Source: CBDCVO01 sp965223085 (GTDB lineage Bacteria > Pseudomonadota > Gammaproteobacteria > Ga0077536). Taken from it: a DNA stretch of 64,000 nucleotides. The stretch is from assembly GCA_965223085.1 (NCBI GenBank), contig OZ244981.1, positions 1,302,001-1,366,000 on the forward strand, given 5' to 3'. Position numbers and translations under genes: made by a program. The notes under the pieces are model-generated. The model saw only the letters and a list, made by a program, of their open reading frames with translations, did no database searches and was not told the DNA's origin. Positions 51,674-61,095 of this stretch are shown piece after piece (within the stretch, counting starts at the first letter, position 1; each line of letters opens with the position of its first letter).

Positions 51674-51703
51674 ACACGCTGTGAACTGATACGAAAAAGT
51701 AAT

Positions 51704-52054
51704 ATGAGCTTAGCACCCGACACACTCGCCGCCCAGATTATTGCCGCCCTAGAAGACGGCAAAGCTATCGACATTCAGCAGTTAGATGTGCGCGATTTAA
51801 CCACCATCACGGACTTTATGATTGTCGCGAGTGGCGGCACAAGTCGTCAGGTAAAGGCGCTCAGCGAACGCGTACAGGAGCGGGCCCGCGCTGAAAAACT
51901 GCGACCACTCGGTGTCGAAGGACAGCAAAATGCGGAGTGGTTATTGCTCGATTATGGCGATGTTATCGTGCATATCATGCAACCCAAAGCACGTGATTTT
52001 TATCAGCTCGAAAAACTCTGGGGACCGCTCGCTCTCACCGCTGCGGCGTTATAA
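51704..52054 (+). CDS. rsfS: Ribosomal silencing factor RsfS
   Basis: A 116-residue Iojap-family protein that binds uL14 and blocks subunit joining in starvation. ALEDGKAIDIQQLDVRDLTTITDFMIVASGGTSRQVKALSERVQERA and GVEGQQNAEWLLLDYGDVIVHIMQPKARDFYQLEKLWG are diagnostic. It lies between nadD and rlmH (11 bases), the standard gammaproteobacterial order. Confidence 0.96.
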   Translation: MSLAPDTLAAQIIAALEDGKAIDIQQLDVRDLTTITDFMIVASGGTSRQVKALSERVQERARAEKLRPLGVEGQQNAEWLLLDYGDVIVHIMQPKARDFYQLEKLWGPLALTAAAL

Positions 52055-52065
52055 AGCGATAAAAA

Positions 52066-52512
52066 ATGGAGATCCGGCTCATCGCCGTGGCCCGCCGCTC
52101 GCCACCCTGGGTACATGACGCCTGCGGTGAATATCTGAAACGCTTGTCCGCTGCGGTGAAAATTACGGTGCACGAGATCGCACCTAGTGCTAAGCGTAAC
52201 GAAGCTCGCGAAGCGCGCAGCATCGGTAAACTCGTTACCGCCAGCTACGCCGTTGCGCTCGACGAACGCGGACACGCTTGGTCGAGCGAAGACTTGGCCA
52301 TGAAGTTCGCAAATTGGCGCCAACAGGGCGAGGCATTAAGTTTCGTTATCGGCGGCGCCGACGGCCACGCCGCCGGCGTCCTGGCGCAAGTCCGCGAGAC
52401 CTGGAGTTTATCGCCGTTAACGCTCCCACATCAGTTGGTGCGAGTGATTGTGCTCGAACAACTGTACCGTGCGTGGACGTTGCTAGAGCACCATCCTTAC
52501 CATCGCGTGTGA
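52066..52512 (+). CDS. rlmH: 23S rRNA (pseudouridine1915-N3)-methyltransferase RlmH
   Basis: A 148-residue SPOUT methyltransferase acting on the 70S ribosome. The knot region FVIGGADGHAAGVL and the C-terminal LTLPHQLVRVIVLEQLYRAWTLLEHHPYHRV are typical, although the family usually ends PYHR near residue 155; the N terminus MEIRLIAVARRSPPWVHDACGEYLKRL is complete. Confidence 0.95.
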   Translation: MEIRLIAVARRSPPWVHDACGEYLKRLSAAVKITVHEIAPSAKRNEAREARSIGKLVTASYAVALDERGHAWSSEDLAMKFANWRQQGEALSFVIGGADGHAAGVLAQVRETWSLSPLTLPHQLVRVIVLEQLYRAWTLLEHHPYHRV

Positions 52513-52528
52513 ATCGCAACCGCGTCGC

Positions 52529-53125
52529 ATGACAGCACCCGACCTGTACCTCGCTTCGGCTTCGCCGCGCCGCGCTGCCATCCTCCGAGAACTCGGCGTC
52601 AGATTTGAAATATCGCCCGCAAATGTCGACGAACGTGTACTTGCCGATGAACCCCCCGCGGACTATGTACGACGTCTCGCGCGCAGCAAAGCGCTCGCCC
52701 CGCGGCAACGGCGCCAGCACGCCATACCTATACTCGCGGCGGACACGACTGTTGTGCTCGACGGTCAGATTCTCGGCAAGCCGCTGGATTCGCACGCTGC
52801 GCAAAATATGCTGCAACACTTAAGCGGGCGTTGGCACGAAGTGTATACCGGCATTGCACTGGCACACGCCCAGGTTGACTTGCAATACGTGCTCACGCGC
52901 GTCAAATTTCGCGACCTAAACGCGACGTCGATTGCGAATTACTGTGCCAGCGGCGAGTCGCTGGATAAAGCTGGCGCCTACGGCATTCAAGGGCTCGGTG
53001 GCGGGTTAGTGTCACGCATCGAAGGCAGCTACTCTAATGTTGTCGGGCTACCCATGGTGGAAACGCTCGAGTTGCTAGACGCCGTCGGTGTGCCCCACAC
53101 TTTAGCGAAGCACCGCAACATCTGA
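52529..53125 (+). CDS. Maf/YhdE-type nucleoside triphosphate pyrophosphatase
   Basis: A 198-residue Maf-family house-cleaning enzyme hydrolysing dTTP/UTP and modified nucleotides. YLASASPRRAAILRELGVRFEISPANVDER, ILAADTTVVLDGQILGKPLDSHAAQNMLQHLSGRWHEVYTG and GAYGIQGLGGGLVSRIEGSYSNVVGLPM are the family signature, and the latter set (GAYGIQGxG) fits the YhdE subfamily. It is the last gene of the leuS operon. Confidence 0.94.
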   Translation: MTAPDLYLASASPRRAAILRELGVRFEISPANVDERVLADEPPADYVRRLARSKALAPRQRRQHAIPILAADTTVVLDGQILGKPLDSHAAQNMLQHLSGRWHEVYTGIALAHAQVDLQYVLTRVKFRDLNATSIANYCASGESLDKAGAYGIQGLGGGLVSRIEGSYSNVVGLPMVETLELLDAVGVPHTLAKHRNI

Positions 53126-53225
53126 GAAGTTCCGTCGCTTCAGGTCGACAAATCCAACGACGGCTACGATTCGGACACCGGCCCAGCACCCGAGGCAAAC
53201 CTGTTCTGCATCCGCAGTCCTCGTG

Positions 53226-54526
53226 CTAACAATCGAGCGTACGGCGTCGCTCCCAGGGGCTTATATGAGCCGTATACTCTTGCCATTCTTGCATTGTCAG
53301 CTTGATAAATGCATCGATAAATTCATCACCGAAACCATCGCGCAACGGTTTACTTTTCTCTAAATAAGCGCAACGCGTCCAACAAAGTGGCCGATAATTT
53401 TTTCGCAGATTTCACTTTATGGCCATCTTGATACATGTCGATATGCAGCGGTTGGCCGGGATCACGTTTGTTGCGGATCCCATCTAGGCCTGCCGCACGG
53501 ATCCCGGCTTGAGAGAGATACGGGTTCGTAGATCCGTCCATTAATCGCAGCTCAAAACGGCCGGCGTCGGGGACCCTAATCATGTGGGTACGATTGTTCG
53601 CCGTATAAGTCACAGAGTGTGGTGACCAAGTCGCACCGGACGTCGTGCGGGGCGCGCTGATGCGTTTGTAGCTGTTCACGGTTGGATTAAAGATGGCGCA
53701 TAAGGCAGTCGCGTTATGCAGCATGCCGCCGAGAAAGTTGCACGCCAGTTTCGATAAGCCAAGCTCATCGTTCTTTTTTAGAAACAAATTCTTCTTGCCA
53801 AGCTTATCCCATCGCGAGACGTGTGTATGGCAACCATTGCGAGTCAGATTCGCGAACGTCGCGCGAAAACCCTGTTTTTCCGCGATCGTTTTTACCATGT
53901 ATTTAAAAAACACATGGCGGTCCGCGATTTTGAGCGCGTCGTCGTAATCCCGGTTCATTTCGAACTGGCCATTTGCATCTTCGTGATCGTTTTGATATGG
54001 CCCCCAACCGAGCTCCAACATGCAATCACAAATTTCTCTGATCACGGGATAACGACGCATCGAGGCCAGTTGATCGTAACAAGGTTTGCTTCGTGTCTCG
54101 GCGGGATCGGAAATTTCGGTCCCTTCTGATTAAGCAAGAAATATTCGCATTCCACCCCGGTCTTCATGACATAACCGGACGCCTGTGCTCGCGCAAGTTG
54201 ACGTTTCAAGATCACCCGCGGTGATGCTTCGACTTCTTTGCCGCCCATCCAAAGGTAAGCGCGAGCCAGGCAATTTCCGGGTCCCAGGGTAATTGGATCA
54301 AGCTGTCGGGATCGGGTACGCCGAACATATCCGGAGCTGCCGGTGTCATGTCCAACCAGGCGGCAAAGCCCGCGAACCCGGCACCTTCCTTTCGCATCGC
54401 CTTAATCGTGCGCGCTGGGACTAACTTTGCGCGCAGCGTGCCGAATAGATCGACGAAACTGATGAGAAAATATTTTATTCCTTTTTGCTTTGCCACTTGA
54501 GCAAGATCGCTTGCCATAGTGCCCAT
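53226..54526 (-). pseudogene. Glutamine-synthetase-like pseudogene (GlnT / type III-like), several frameshifts
   Basis: Read across three frames, the minus strand gives nearly a full glutamine-synthetase-type protein: KGIKYFLISFVDLFGTLRAKLVPARTIKAM..., GGKEVEASPRVILKRQLARAQASGYVMKTGVECEYFLL, then RRYPVIREICDCMLELGWGPYQNDHEDANGQFEMN...GRFELRLMDGSTNPYL, and finally PLRDGFGDEFIDAFIKLTMQEWQEYTAHISPWERRRTLDC. Frame changes occur near 54255, near 54120 (one base missing after AAGGG) and near 53350. The segment RATFANLTRNGCHTH lacks the expected MPKPF and has Arg for Gly, so the active site is also altered. It is clearly non-functional. Such enzymes make glutamine-like amides (for example N-methylglutamate or glutamylamide pathways). 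Confidence 0.85.
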
Positions 54527-55171
54527 TCTTAGTTGTTACTTGGTCTCGATATCACCCTCGGCAAAATGCGGACGCGTGCCGGGGCGCTTCAGGCCGTGCA
54601 AAAAACTATTGCGCGCGTGACGTTGTTATTCTTGCGGACGTGGGATAATCGCAAACCATTGTTTGCATTCGCGCTCCAATCGCCGCGCGCGCAACGAGCG
54701 TGCTTAATGGCAAATGAAATATATCTAGGTGCAATAGCTTAATAAACCACTAATTTTGAGAACAAAAATGCAAAATATTACATCACGCCAAACTTTCTAA
54801 GGCCTTCAAGCAACTGAAATCGATCCCGAATCGGATAATTATTTGTAGCGAAGTAAAAAATTAATGATTAGGAATGTCGTTTGAAAATGGGCCAGCTCGC
54901 GCGACTAAGCGGGCCATAACTCCCTAACCAGTAAAGTGGCAGTACCTGAGGGCCGCCTACAAGTTTTCAGGTAAGGGGTGCACGACCCGCCTGCGCTTAG
55001 CGATAAGTTAACTGCGTGGGCAGACCGAAGCACGGGCGCACCCGCGTTGCAAATCTGTTTGTGGGGATCCCCCCCCAGTGACCTTGCGCGTCAGGAGACG
55101 GTACTCTAGGGTGAAAGTTAGCGATTCAATGGCGGGATGAATACACCGTAAGACGTGCAGGAGCGACGCTG
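54527..55171. other. Gene-free AT-richer stretch
   Basis: These 645 bases contain only short unconvincing open frames. The left part probably held the promoter of the glutamine-synthetase-like pseudogene; 54720-54860 is noticeably AT-rich. No RNA gene, repeat or clear terminator was recognised, and no strong promoter for the following hydrolase genes was found beyond its local context. Confidence 0.5.
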
Positions 55172-56053
55172 ATGGCCGATATTCGTGACGACGCGACCGA
55201 CATAACAACCGTTGCCGTAGAGGGCGGAAATCTACAGGCGTATACCTATGGTGACGCGGAGGACACGATATTATTCATCCAGGGCGGGCCGAGCATGAGG
55301 GCCAACTACCTGATCGAAACCCACCTCGATTTGCTCGATCAAGGTTATCGGCTGGTTTTTTATGACCCGCTCGGCACTGGCAGATCGGACAAGCCCGATG
55401 ACAAATCCTTATGGAATATCGAACGTTTTACGCGTGAAGTTGACGCGGTTCGCGCGGCGTTGAACCTGAGTGACTTGCAACTCTGCGGCCACTCATGGGG
55501 CGCGATCGTTTCCGTTGAATACTTGCTGTCGCAACCCACTGGCGTTCATTCGGCAGTGCTCTCGCACGGTTTCGCCGACACGCAATATCACCAGCGCGAG
55601 GCAGATCGACTCACTGCGGCCCTTGGGCCAGAATTCGTGAACATGAGACGAACTCATGAACTGAGAGGAACGACGGACCACCCGGAATATCTCGCGGGTG
55701 AAACAGTTTTGTGGCGGCGACACATTTGTCGAATGTTCGAGTGGCCGGCGGAACTAAAAGATATCGAAATCAACTGGGACATCTACCACACGATTATCGG
55801 CTCCGAATGGAACATGTCCGGTAATCTGAAAAACTGGGATCGCATTCCCGATTTGCCGCGTATCCAGCAACCGGTATTAGTCCTGACCGGTGAATTCGAT
55901 TCGTTGACGCCGAACGAATCGCGTTTAATGCACGATGCGCTGCCGAACTCGACTTTTCATTTGTTCCTGGGCGTCGGCCATATGTCCATGTACGAATGCC
56001 CGCGTGCTTATAAAGCGGTCCTCTACGAGTTTTTCTCGCAGCACCGTCAATGA
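55172..56053 (+). CDS. Alpha/beta hydrolase, proline iminopeptidase-like (S33)
   Basis: A 293-residue hydrolase. ILFIQGGPSMRANYLIETHLDLLDQGYRLVFYDPLGTGRSDKP is the GGP oxyanion region and LQLCGHSWGAIVSVEYLL the nucleophile Ser elbow, with Asp in TGEFDSLTPNES and His in GVGHMSMYECPRAYKAVL. This is the proline iminopeptidase/tripeptidyl aminopeptidase-like pattern. It is the first of four codirectional hydrolase genes; the next starts 19 bases later. A peptide-like substrate is likely; nothing more specific can be seen. Confidence 0.85.
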   Translation: MADIRDDATDITTVAVEGGNLQAYTYGDAEDTILFIQGGPSMRANYLIETHLDLLDQGYRLVFYDPLGTGRSDKPDDKSLWNIERFTREVDAVRAALNLSDLQLCGHSWGAIVSVEYLLSQPTGVHSAVLSHGFADTQYHQREADRLTAALGPEFVNMRRTHELRGTTDHPEYLAGETVLWRRHICRMFEWPAELKDIEINWDIYHTIIGSEWNMSGNLKNWDRIPDLPRIQQPVLVLTGEFDSLTPNESRLMHDALPNSTFHLFLGVGHMSMYECPRAYKAVLYEFFSQHRQ

Positions 56054-56072
56054 ATTCGCGCCGGGTCGTGGC

Positions 56073-57155
56073 ATGTACCTGGGATATTTTTCGTCCGACT
56101 ATCTATCAGCCCGGGATAAATTCCTGAACGCGTGTGCTCGCACCGGTGCAGAAATCACGTCACTCAGACACCCTGAGCGAGGACCGGAGAACAACCCGCT
56201 GTGGGTTGACGTGGCGGTGTTTGGACCTCGTTGCGCCGATCGTCTAGCGATCGTCATAAGCGGTACGCACGGGGTTGAAGGCTTTGCGGGATCGGCGTGC
56301 CAGACGAGCTGGATTCACACCGGAGGACCCGCGAATTTACCGCGAAACTGCCGCGTCCTGATGATCCATATGCTCAACCCTTACGGTGCGGCATGGCGAC
56401 GTCGCGAAACCGAAGATAATGTCGATCTGAACCGCAATTTTCTCGATCACGACCGGGCGTATCCAGAAAATCCTGCCTATGACGACCTGGCTGCGGTATT
56501 TGAACTGCGCCAGATCGTCGGACCGGCAAGAGTGGAAGCGGATCGAAAAATGTCTGTCTACATTGCCGAACACGGCGAATCAGCGTTCATAGAAGCATTG
56601 TCGGCGGGCCAGTATAAACATCCGCAAGGTCTCTATTTCGGCGGCACCCAGCCTACTTGGTCCCGCGCGACGCTGGAATCGGTGCTAGCGCAGTTCGCCA
56701 CCAAACACGAGCATGTCACGGTGATCGACATTCATACCGGTCTCGGGCCGTACGGCTACGGCACATTGATGACATTCTCGACGCCAGTAGATCCGGAATA
56801 CGTCCGCGCCAATACAATGTTCGGGCCGTGGCTCGTGGCGCCGCTAGTCGAACCTACATTCGTGACGAAATTGCACGGCTTGGCAGTAAACGGCTTTCGC
56901 GAGGTTTTGGGTCGAGACAATCTGACGTTTCTAGTGCTTGAATTCGGGACTTACGACATTTTCCAAGACATCGAACGTCACCGCGAAGAGAACTGGTATT
57001 GGCGTCACGGCGACGGCTACGGCGACGCCGCACGAAAGATCCGGGCGGCACATCTCGAACAAGCCTATCCTTGTGATCCGGATTGGCGCGAGGCGATCGC
57101 GTTCCGGTTTCAACTGGTAATTGCGCGAACCCTCAACAAACTCGGTGATTTCTAG
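56073..57155 (+). CDS. DUF2817-family M14-like metallohydrolase
   Basis: About 360 residues from ATG 56073; the longer frame to 55935 overlaps the previous gene and is not family-like. LAIVISGTHGVEGFAGSACQTSWI holds H-x-x-E-like zinc ligands, RNCRVLMIHMLNPYGAAWRRRETEDNVDLNRNFLD is typical of DUF2817 (an M14 carboxypeptidase relative), VTVIDIHTGLGPYGYGTLMTF supplies the third ligand region, and FLVLEFGTYDI the catalytic Glu. Members are predicted zinc carboxypeptidases or amidases. It lies in the four-hydrolase operon. Confidence 0.82.
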   Translation: MYLGYFSSDYLSARDKFLNACARTGAEITSLRHPERGPENNPLWVDVAVFGPRCADRLAIVISGTHGVEGFAGSACQTSWIHTGGPANLPRNCRVLMIHMLNPYGAAWRRRETEDNVDLNRNFLDHDRAYPENPAYDDLAAVFELRQIVGPARVEADRKMSVYIAEHGESAFIEALSAGQYKHPQGLYFGGTQPTWSRATLESVLAQFATKHEHVTVIDIHTGLGPYGYGTLMTFSTPVDPEYVRANTMFGPWLVAPLVEPTFVTKLHGLAVNGFREVLGRDNLTFLVLEFGTYDIFQDIERHREENWYWRHGDGYGDAARKIRAAHLEQAYPCDPDWREAIAFRFQLVIARTLNKLGDF

Positions 57156-57190
57156 CGTCCTTATCGCACAGCCCATCGAGGAGCCTACCG

Positions 57191-58353
57191 ATGCTGAACG
57201 AACTGCTGCAGCAACATGATGATGTGCTAATCAGCGGCATGCTGGCACCCGGATTCGAAGCAATGCTCGCTACGTTCATCGATAACTTCGCGCATGAGAG
57301 AGAAGTCGGCGCGGGTTTATGCGTCTACAAGGATGGTCAAAAAGTCGTCGAATTGTTCGGTGGATACCGGGACAGCCGCCGCACCCGGGCCTGGCATGCG
57401 GACACGCTCGTAGTCACTTTTTCGGCCTCCAAAGCGCCACTATATGTTCTGGCCATCTTGCTTGCCGAGGAAGGCCTGATCGAATTCGACGCACCGATTA
57501 TGAGCTACTGGCCCGAGTTCTCGAGCAACGGGAAACATGCGATTACACTACGACACATACTGTGCCATACGGCAGGGCTCGCGGCGGTGGCCGTACCGAA
57601 GGGTGCGGCCACCGACTGGGCTACCATGATCAGTGCATTGGAAGCCGCCACGCCGCGAACGCTCCCAGGCGAACGCCCAACTTATCATTCGTTAACCCAG
57701 GGGTGGCTTTTGGCGCAGACCTTCGCCCGCGCCAGCGGAAAATCATTTCCGGAACTTTTTGTCGAGAAGTTGCAAAAACCCCTCTCCCTGGACTTTCACT
57801 ACGGTTTGAGTGACGCACAGATAGCGCGCTGCGCGGATTACTCTTTCGTACCAGAACCCGGCTATTACTACGACCGGATGAGCGACGAAAGGTCTATTCA
57901 GGCAATCGCGCTGACGCCGTTAGGGGACAATCTGGATCTCAACACCGAGCGCATGCGGAAATCGATTATCCCGGCAGTCAAGGCCATGCCAGTGCCGAGG
58001 CACTCGCGCGACTCTTCGCACCCTTAGCCGGGGGCGGTACGTTTGAGGGGATGCAGTTTTGCCGCAACGAGACGATCAGCACGATGACCGCGTTGCAGTG
58101 GGAAGGTGAAGAAGACATGGTTGGAAAAATGCACTTTCGTATGGGGATGGGATTCCTCCGCAACGACCCACCGCTATTGTATCTTGGCCCGCATGACGAC
58201 GCATTTTGCGTCTACGGATCGGGGGGTATCCTGGGTTTTGCCGATCGGTGTTCGGGGCTAGCCTATGGCTACACCTGTACCGAAGGGGTTTCGGGCATGG
58301 GTGTTGGCGCACGGAACCAACGACTAATTGACGCCTTGTATCGGTGCTTATGA
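57191..58353 (+). pseudogene. Serine hydrolase of the beta-lactamase/EstB family with one frameshift
   Basis: The first frame (57191-58027) has the class C-like active site VTFSASKAPLYVLAILLAEEG (S-x-x-K) and YHSLTQGWLLAQTF (Tyr region), and ends abnormally. The family sequence continues in the next frame: GHASAEALARLFAPLAGGGTFEGMQFCRNETISTMTALQWEGEEDM...HDDAFCVYGSGGILGFADRCSGLAYGYTCTEGVSGMGVGARNQRLIDALYRCL. One base is missing near 57980 (GTCAAGGCC where GTC-AAN-GGC is expected). Either a recent pseudogene or a sequence error; otherwise both halves look intact. Family members are esterases, amidases or beta-lactamase-like enzymes. Confidence 0.82.
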
Positions 58354-58438
58354 GGACCCGCTAGCGCTGCAAATGTGCGCGGACACACCGTAAAAATACG
58401 CTCAAAATGATGCTGGTGACGGGGTGGGAGTGAATTCA

Positions 58439-59530
58439 ATGTCGGGCGAACACAGTAGCGACTTAGCCGGTGATATTGCCGGCCTGAGAACATTCCTCAC
58501 TTACCACTGGATGATGATTGCAGCCATTGCAGAGGTGGTGGAAAAACGATTTGGCAAACAGGGGCTCGCCGCCGTGGCAAATGGATTTCGCGCCTACGGT
58601 GACAGCCGCGGCCAGGCATTGCGCGACCTGCCTGAAGTCATAGCCCATGGTAGGCACCCACTGAGCTTGTTTCAGTTCTGGGATACCGGTGAAATCGCAG
58701 ACGCGGCACTCGATGAAGCGGTTAGCGCCACAGGTAACCGGGACTATGTTGAAATCGTTTTCCATCGCGTTCCCGGCCGGGCGTACTTCCGCGACCGCCC
58801 CGAGCGGAGCATTCTTGAAAGCTTCTGGCATGAGTTCTTGTCGGGACTGGCTCGAGGCTTCGATTCGGAGATCCGGATTGCGACCACGCGAATAGATTTC
58901 GTCGCCGAGACGCAATGGAAAATCACCATATCCCGTGGACACACGACAGCACCAACAACGCCACTCGCGATACCAGAGTTAACCCGCGACAAAGCGAACC
59001 TCATCAAACTCAGTCGCCGGACTATCGGTACGCTCGGCGGGCTCATTACTAATGTAGGCCGAGCGCTGCGCAAATCCTACGATGCCTCCGCCGACGGTGC
59101 GATCGGTGAATTCTCCTACGCGTTCGGCGCAATGCGTGGTGGTGCACTCAGAGAACAGCATTTGAGCGAAGGAAAGCCGATCAACTTCGAATCATTCTTT
59201 GGCGGATTGCAACAACGCGACTTCGAGGAATCGGTATTTGTGTTCAGAGGTGAACGCCATATCTCGCCAGGCACATGGCAAATGGACTGTACTTATTGCC
59301 CGCTTGCAGAGGTTTGGCACGCTGATGGTCCCGATGGCCTCGACATCGCTTACGTGTTCGACCAACACAATCACCGCGGACTGGTTGAGTCGTATCATCC
59401 GCAAGCGCTTGCGCGCTGGGACGCGGTAAAGTCACGCGGCGACAAAACCTGCAAATTCCGATTTGTTATTCCAAGTTTGATTAGCGACAGCGATCCACCG
59501 TGGGCACAGAAGCTAAGGCGTCCAAATTGA
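58439..59530 (+). CDS. L-2-amino-thiazoline-4-carboxylate hydrolase-like protein
   Basis: A protein of about 363 residues from ATG 58439, which has GGGAG eight bases before it. The C-terminal part CTYCPLAEVWHADGPDGLDIAYVFDQHNHRGLVESYHPQALARWDAVKSRGDKTCKFRF follows the ATC-hydrolase family (PF14196-type) pattern with paired Cys, CPLAEVW and a D-x-x-C-x-F/F-R ending; the N-terminal helices (TFLTYHWMMIAAIAEVVEKRFGKQGLAAVANGFRAYGDSRGQALRDL) fit as well. The known enzyme opens a thiazoline ring to give S-carbamoyl-cysteine. The assignment is to the family, not the substrate. It is the last of four clustered hydrolase genes. Confidence 0.65.
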   Translation: MSGEHSSDLAGDIAGLRTFLTYHWMMIAAIAEVVEKRFGKQGLAAVANGFRAYGDSRGQALRDLPEVIAHGRHPLSLFQFWDTGEIADAALDEAVSATGNRDYVEIVFHRVPGRAYFRDRPERSILESFWHEFLSGLARGFDSEIRIATTRIDFVAETQWKITISRGHTTAPTTPLAIPELTRDKANLIKLSRRTIGTLGGLITNVGRALRKSYDASADGAIGEFSYAFGAMRGGALREQHLSEGKPINFESFFGGLQQRDFEESVFVFRGERHISPGTWQMDCTYCPLAEVWHADGPDGLDIAYVFDQHNHRGLVESYHPQALARWDAVKSRGDKTCKFRFVIPSLISDSDPPWAQKLRRPN

Positions 59531-59685
59531 AGGCCATTCTTTGACCAACCGAAGTCCTCGTGCAATATCCAGGCTAGCGAAATCGACAGCTGCGCTACTT
59601 TTCCGCCAAGTAATTACACTTTTTTTTTCTGTGGCGACGGCGAAGCCGGGAGATCGATATGATGCCCGATTATCATCATTGCGTC

Positions 59686-59714
59686 TTGACAGTGCGATTA
59701 TGTCAACCTAACGT
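59686..59714 (+). promoter_or_regulatory. Promoter with overlapping dyad before the kinase-like gene
   Basis: TTGACA (59686-59691), 17 bases, TAACGT (59709-59714) is a sigma-70-like promoter. TTGACA and TGTCAA (59701-59706) form a dyad with a nine-base centre over the -35, a repressor-site geometry like TetR-family operators. A second TATAAT is at 59733-59738. The gap 59531-59805 holds no gene. Confidence 0.5.
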
Positions 59715-59805
59715 TCATTAGCATAAAAAATCTATAATAATCGCCAATCGTAGCCGCCGACACGGCATCAGGATCAACCACTTAACACGCAGAAGAAATG
59801 AATCC

Positions 59806-60984
59806 ATGGCAGTTCCGGAAACCGTTGAGGTCGCTTCCAAACGAATTGCTCACCTCATCGCGCAGGAGCAGCGCGAGCGCAAAAAGGCGCGCCAGGCTGG
59901 CGACGTGCTGCCAAATGTAGACGCGATCACGTGCGAGTGGTTAACGGACGTCTTATGCGGAGATGAAAATGGCATCACCGTTACCGATTTCGAGTTGGAA
60001 CTCGTAAGCGTAGGGACGCACGCGCGTCATCGGCTCACGCTCACCTACAACCGTGCAAACGACGAGACGGGATTGCCACGGACGCTGTTCGCCAAGACCC
60101 TGCCGTCGGTTGAGAGCCGCATGATGGGTGGTATCACCGGACACGCCCGCACGGAAGGCCGCTTCTACACCGAGTTGCGCCCGGAGCTGGACCTGGAAAT
60201 TCCCCGCAGTTATCACTCTACGGTGGATCGCGAATCGTGCGCGGCGATCCATTTGCTCGAGGATTTGGTCGCGACGAAGGGCGCAACTTTCACGAATTTC
60301 GAAACCTATATCACGCGGGAAATGGCCGAAGAGATGGTCGATCTGCTCGCGGGCATGCACGGACATTTTTACGCCGACGAGCGCTTCGAGAACGACTTCA
60401 AATGGGTCGCTCGCTTCACGCGATGGTTCATGGGCGGGGTGACCAAACTGCACGTTGACGAATCGACGGAGCTCGCCCTCACCGAGGCGGCCCACTGTAT
60501 CCCGGATCGCCTGCTCGCGCGGCGTGATGAAATCTGGCCGGCGACGATGGCTGCGCTGAAAATACACGATGAGCTCCCGGAGACGTTCCTGCATTCCGAC
60601 GTTCATGTCGGTAATTGGTACCAGACTGCGCGTGGACGCATGGGTTTATGCGACTGGCAGTGCGCCGGCCGCGGCCATTGGGCGCGCGATCTCTCCTACG
60701 CGATATCGGGCGCGCTCACGGTGAAAGACCGACGTGCGTGGGAGACGGAGCTCGTTCGTCGTTACCTCGCGCGTTTCGAGGAAGCCGCGGGACGCTCGTT
60801 CGATTTCGATGAGGCGTGGACGTATTACCGTCAACAAATGTTCCATGCGCTGCTGAACTGGACGCCGACCTTGTGCCCATCCGAGCACCTGCCCGCGACG
60901 ATGCAGACCGAAGCGACGTCGCTCAGCATGATCGAACGGATGACAACCGCTATCGATGATCTCGATGCGCTCGACAGTTTTTAG
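59806..60984 (+). CDS. Aminoglycoside-phosphotransferase-fold kinase (APH/EcKinase-like)
   Basis: A 392-residue protein of the APH/choline kinase superfamily. TFLHSDVHVGNWYQTARGRMGLCDWQCAGRGHWARDLSYAISGAL combines the Brenner catalytic loop (H-x-D-x-x-x-x-N) and a metal-binding Asp (CDWQ). Upstream, RTLFAKTLPSVESRMMGGITGHARTEGRFYTELRPEL has the Lys that binds ATP. It resembles ecdysteroid-kinase-like/DUF1679-type proteins more than antibiotic kinases, so it probably phosphorylates a hydroxylated small molecule. The substrate is unknown. A promoter with dyad lies upstream; the biotin carboxylase genes follow after about 300 bases. Confidence 0.83.
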   Translation: MAVPETVEVASKRIAHLIAQEQRERKKARQAGDVLPNVDAITCEWLTDVLCGDENGITVTDFELELVSVGTHARHRLTLTYNRANDETGLPRTLFAKTLPSVESRMMGGITGHARTEGRFYTELRPELDLEIPRSYHSTVDRESCAAIHLLEDLVATKGATFTNFETYITREMAEEMVDLLAGMHGHFYADERFENDFKWVARFTRWFMGGVTKLHVDESTELALTEAAHCIPDRLLARRDEIWPATMAALKIHDELPETFLHSDVHVGNWYQTARGRMGLCDWQCAGRGHWARDLSYAISGALTVKDRRAWETELVRRYLARFEEAAGRSFDFDEAWTYYRQQMFHALLNWTPTLCPSEHLPATMQTEATSLSMIERMTTAIDDLDALDSF

Positions 60985-61095
60985 CGACCGAACCGACCCG
61001 GCGTATCTTCGTTGCAGCGCAAACCGAACTGCATCAATTTAAGCCCGGTTATTGCACGAGGCACTCGCTGAATTTGTACCACTTCGTTGATGTAA

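Noticed and set aside
54533..54742. A 69-codon plus-strand frame after the glutamine-synthetase-like pseudogene
   Set aside because: No ribosome site, no recognisable features, and low-complexity composition.
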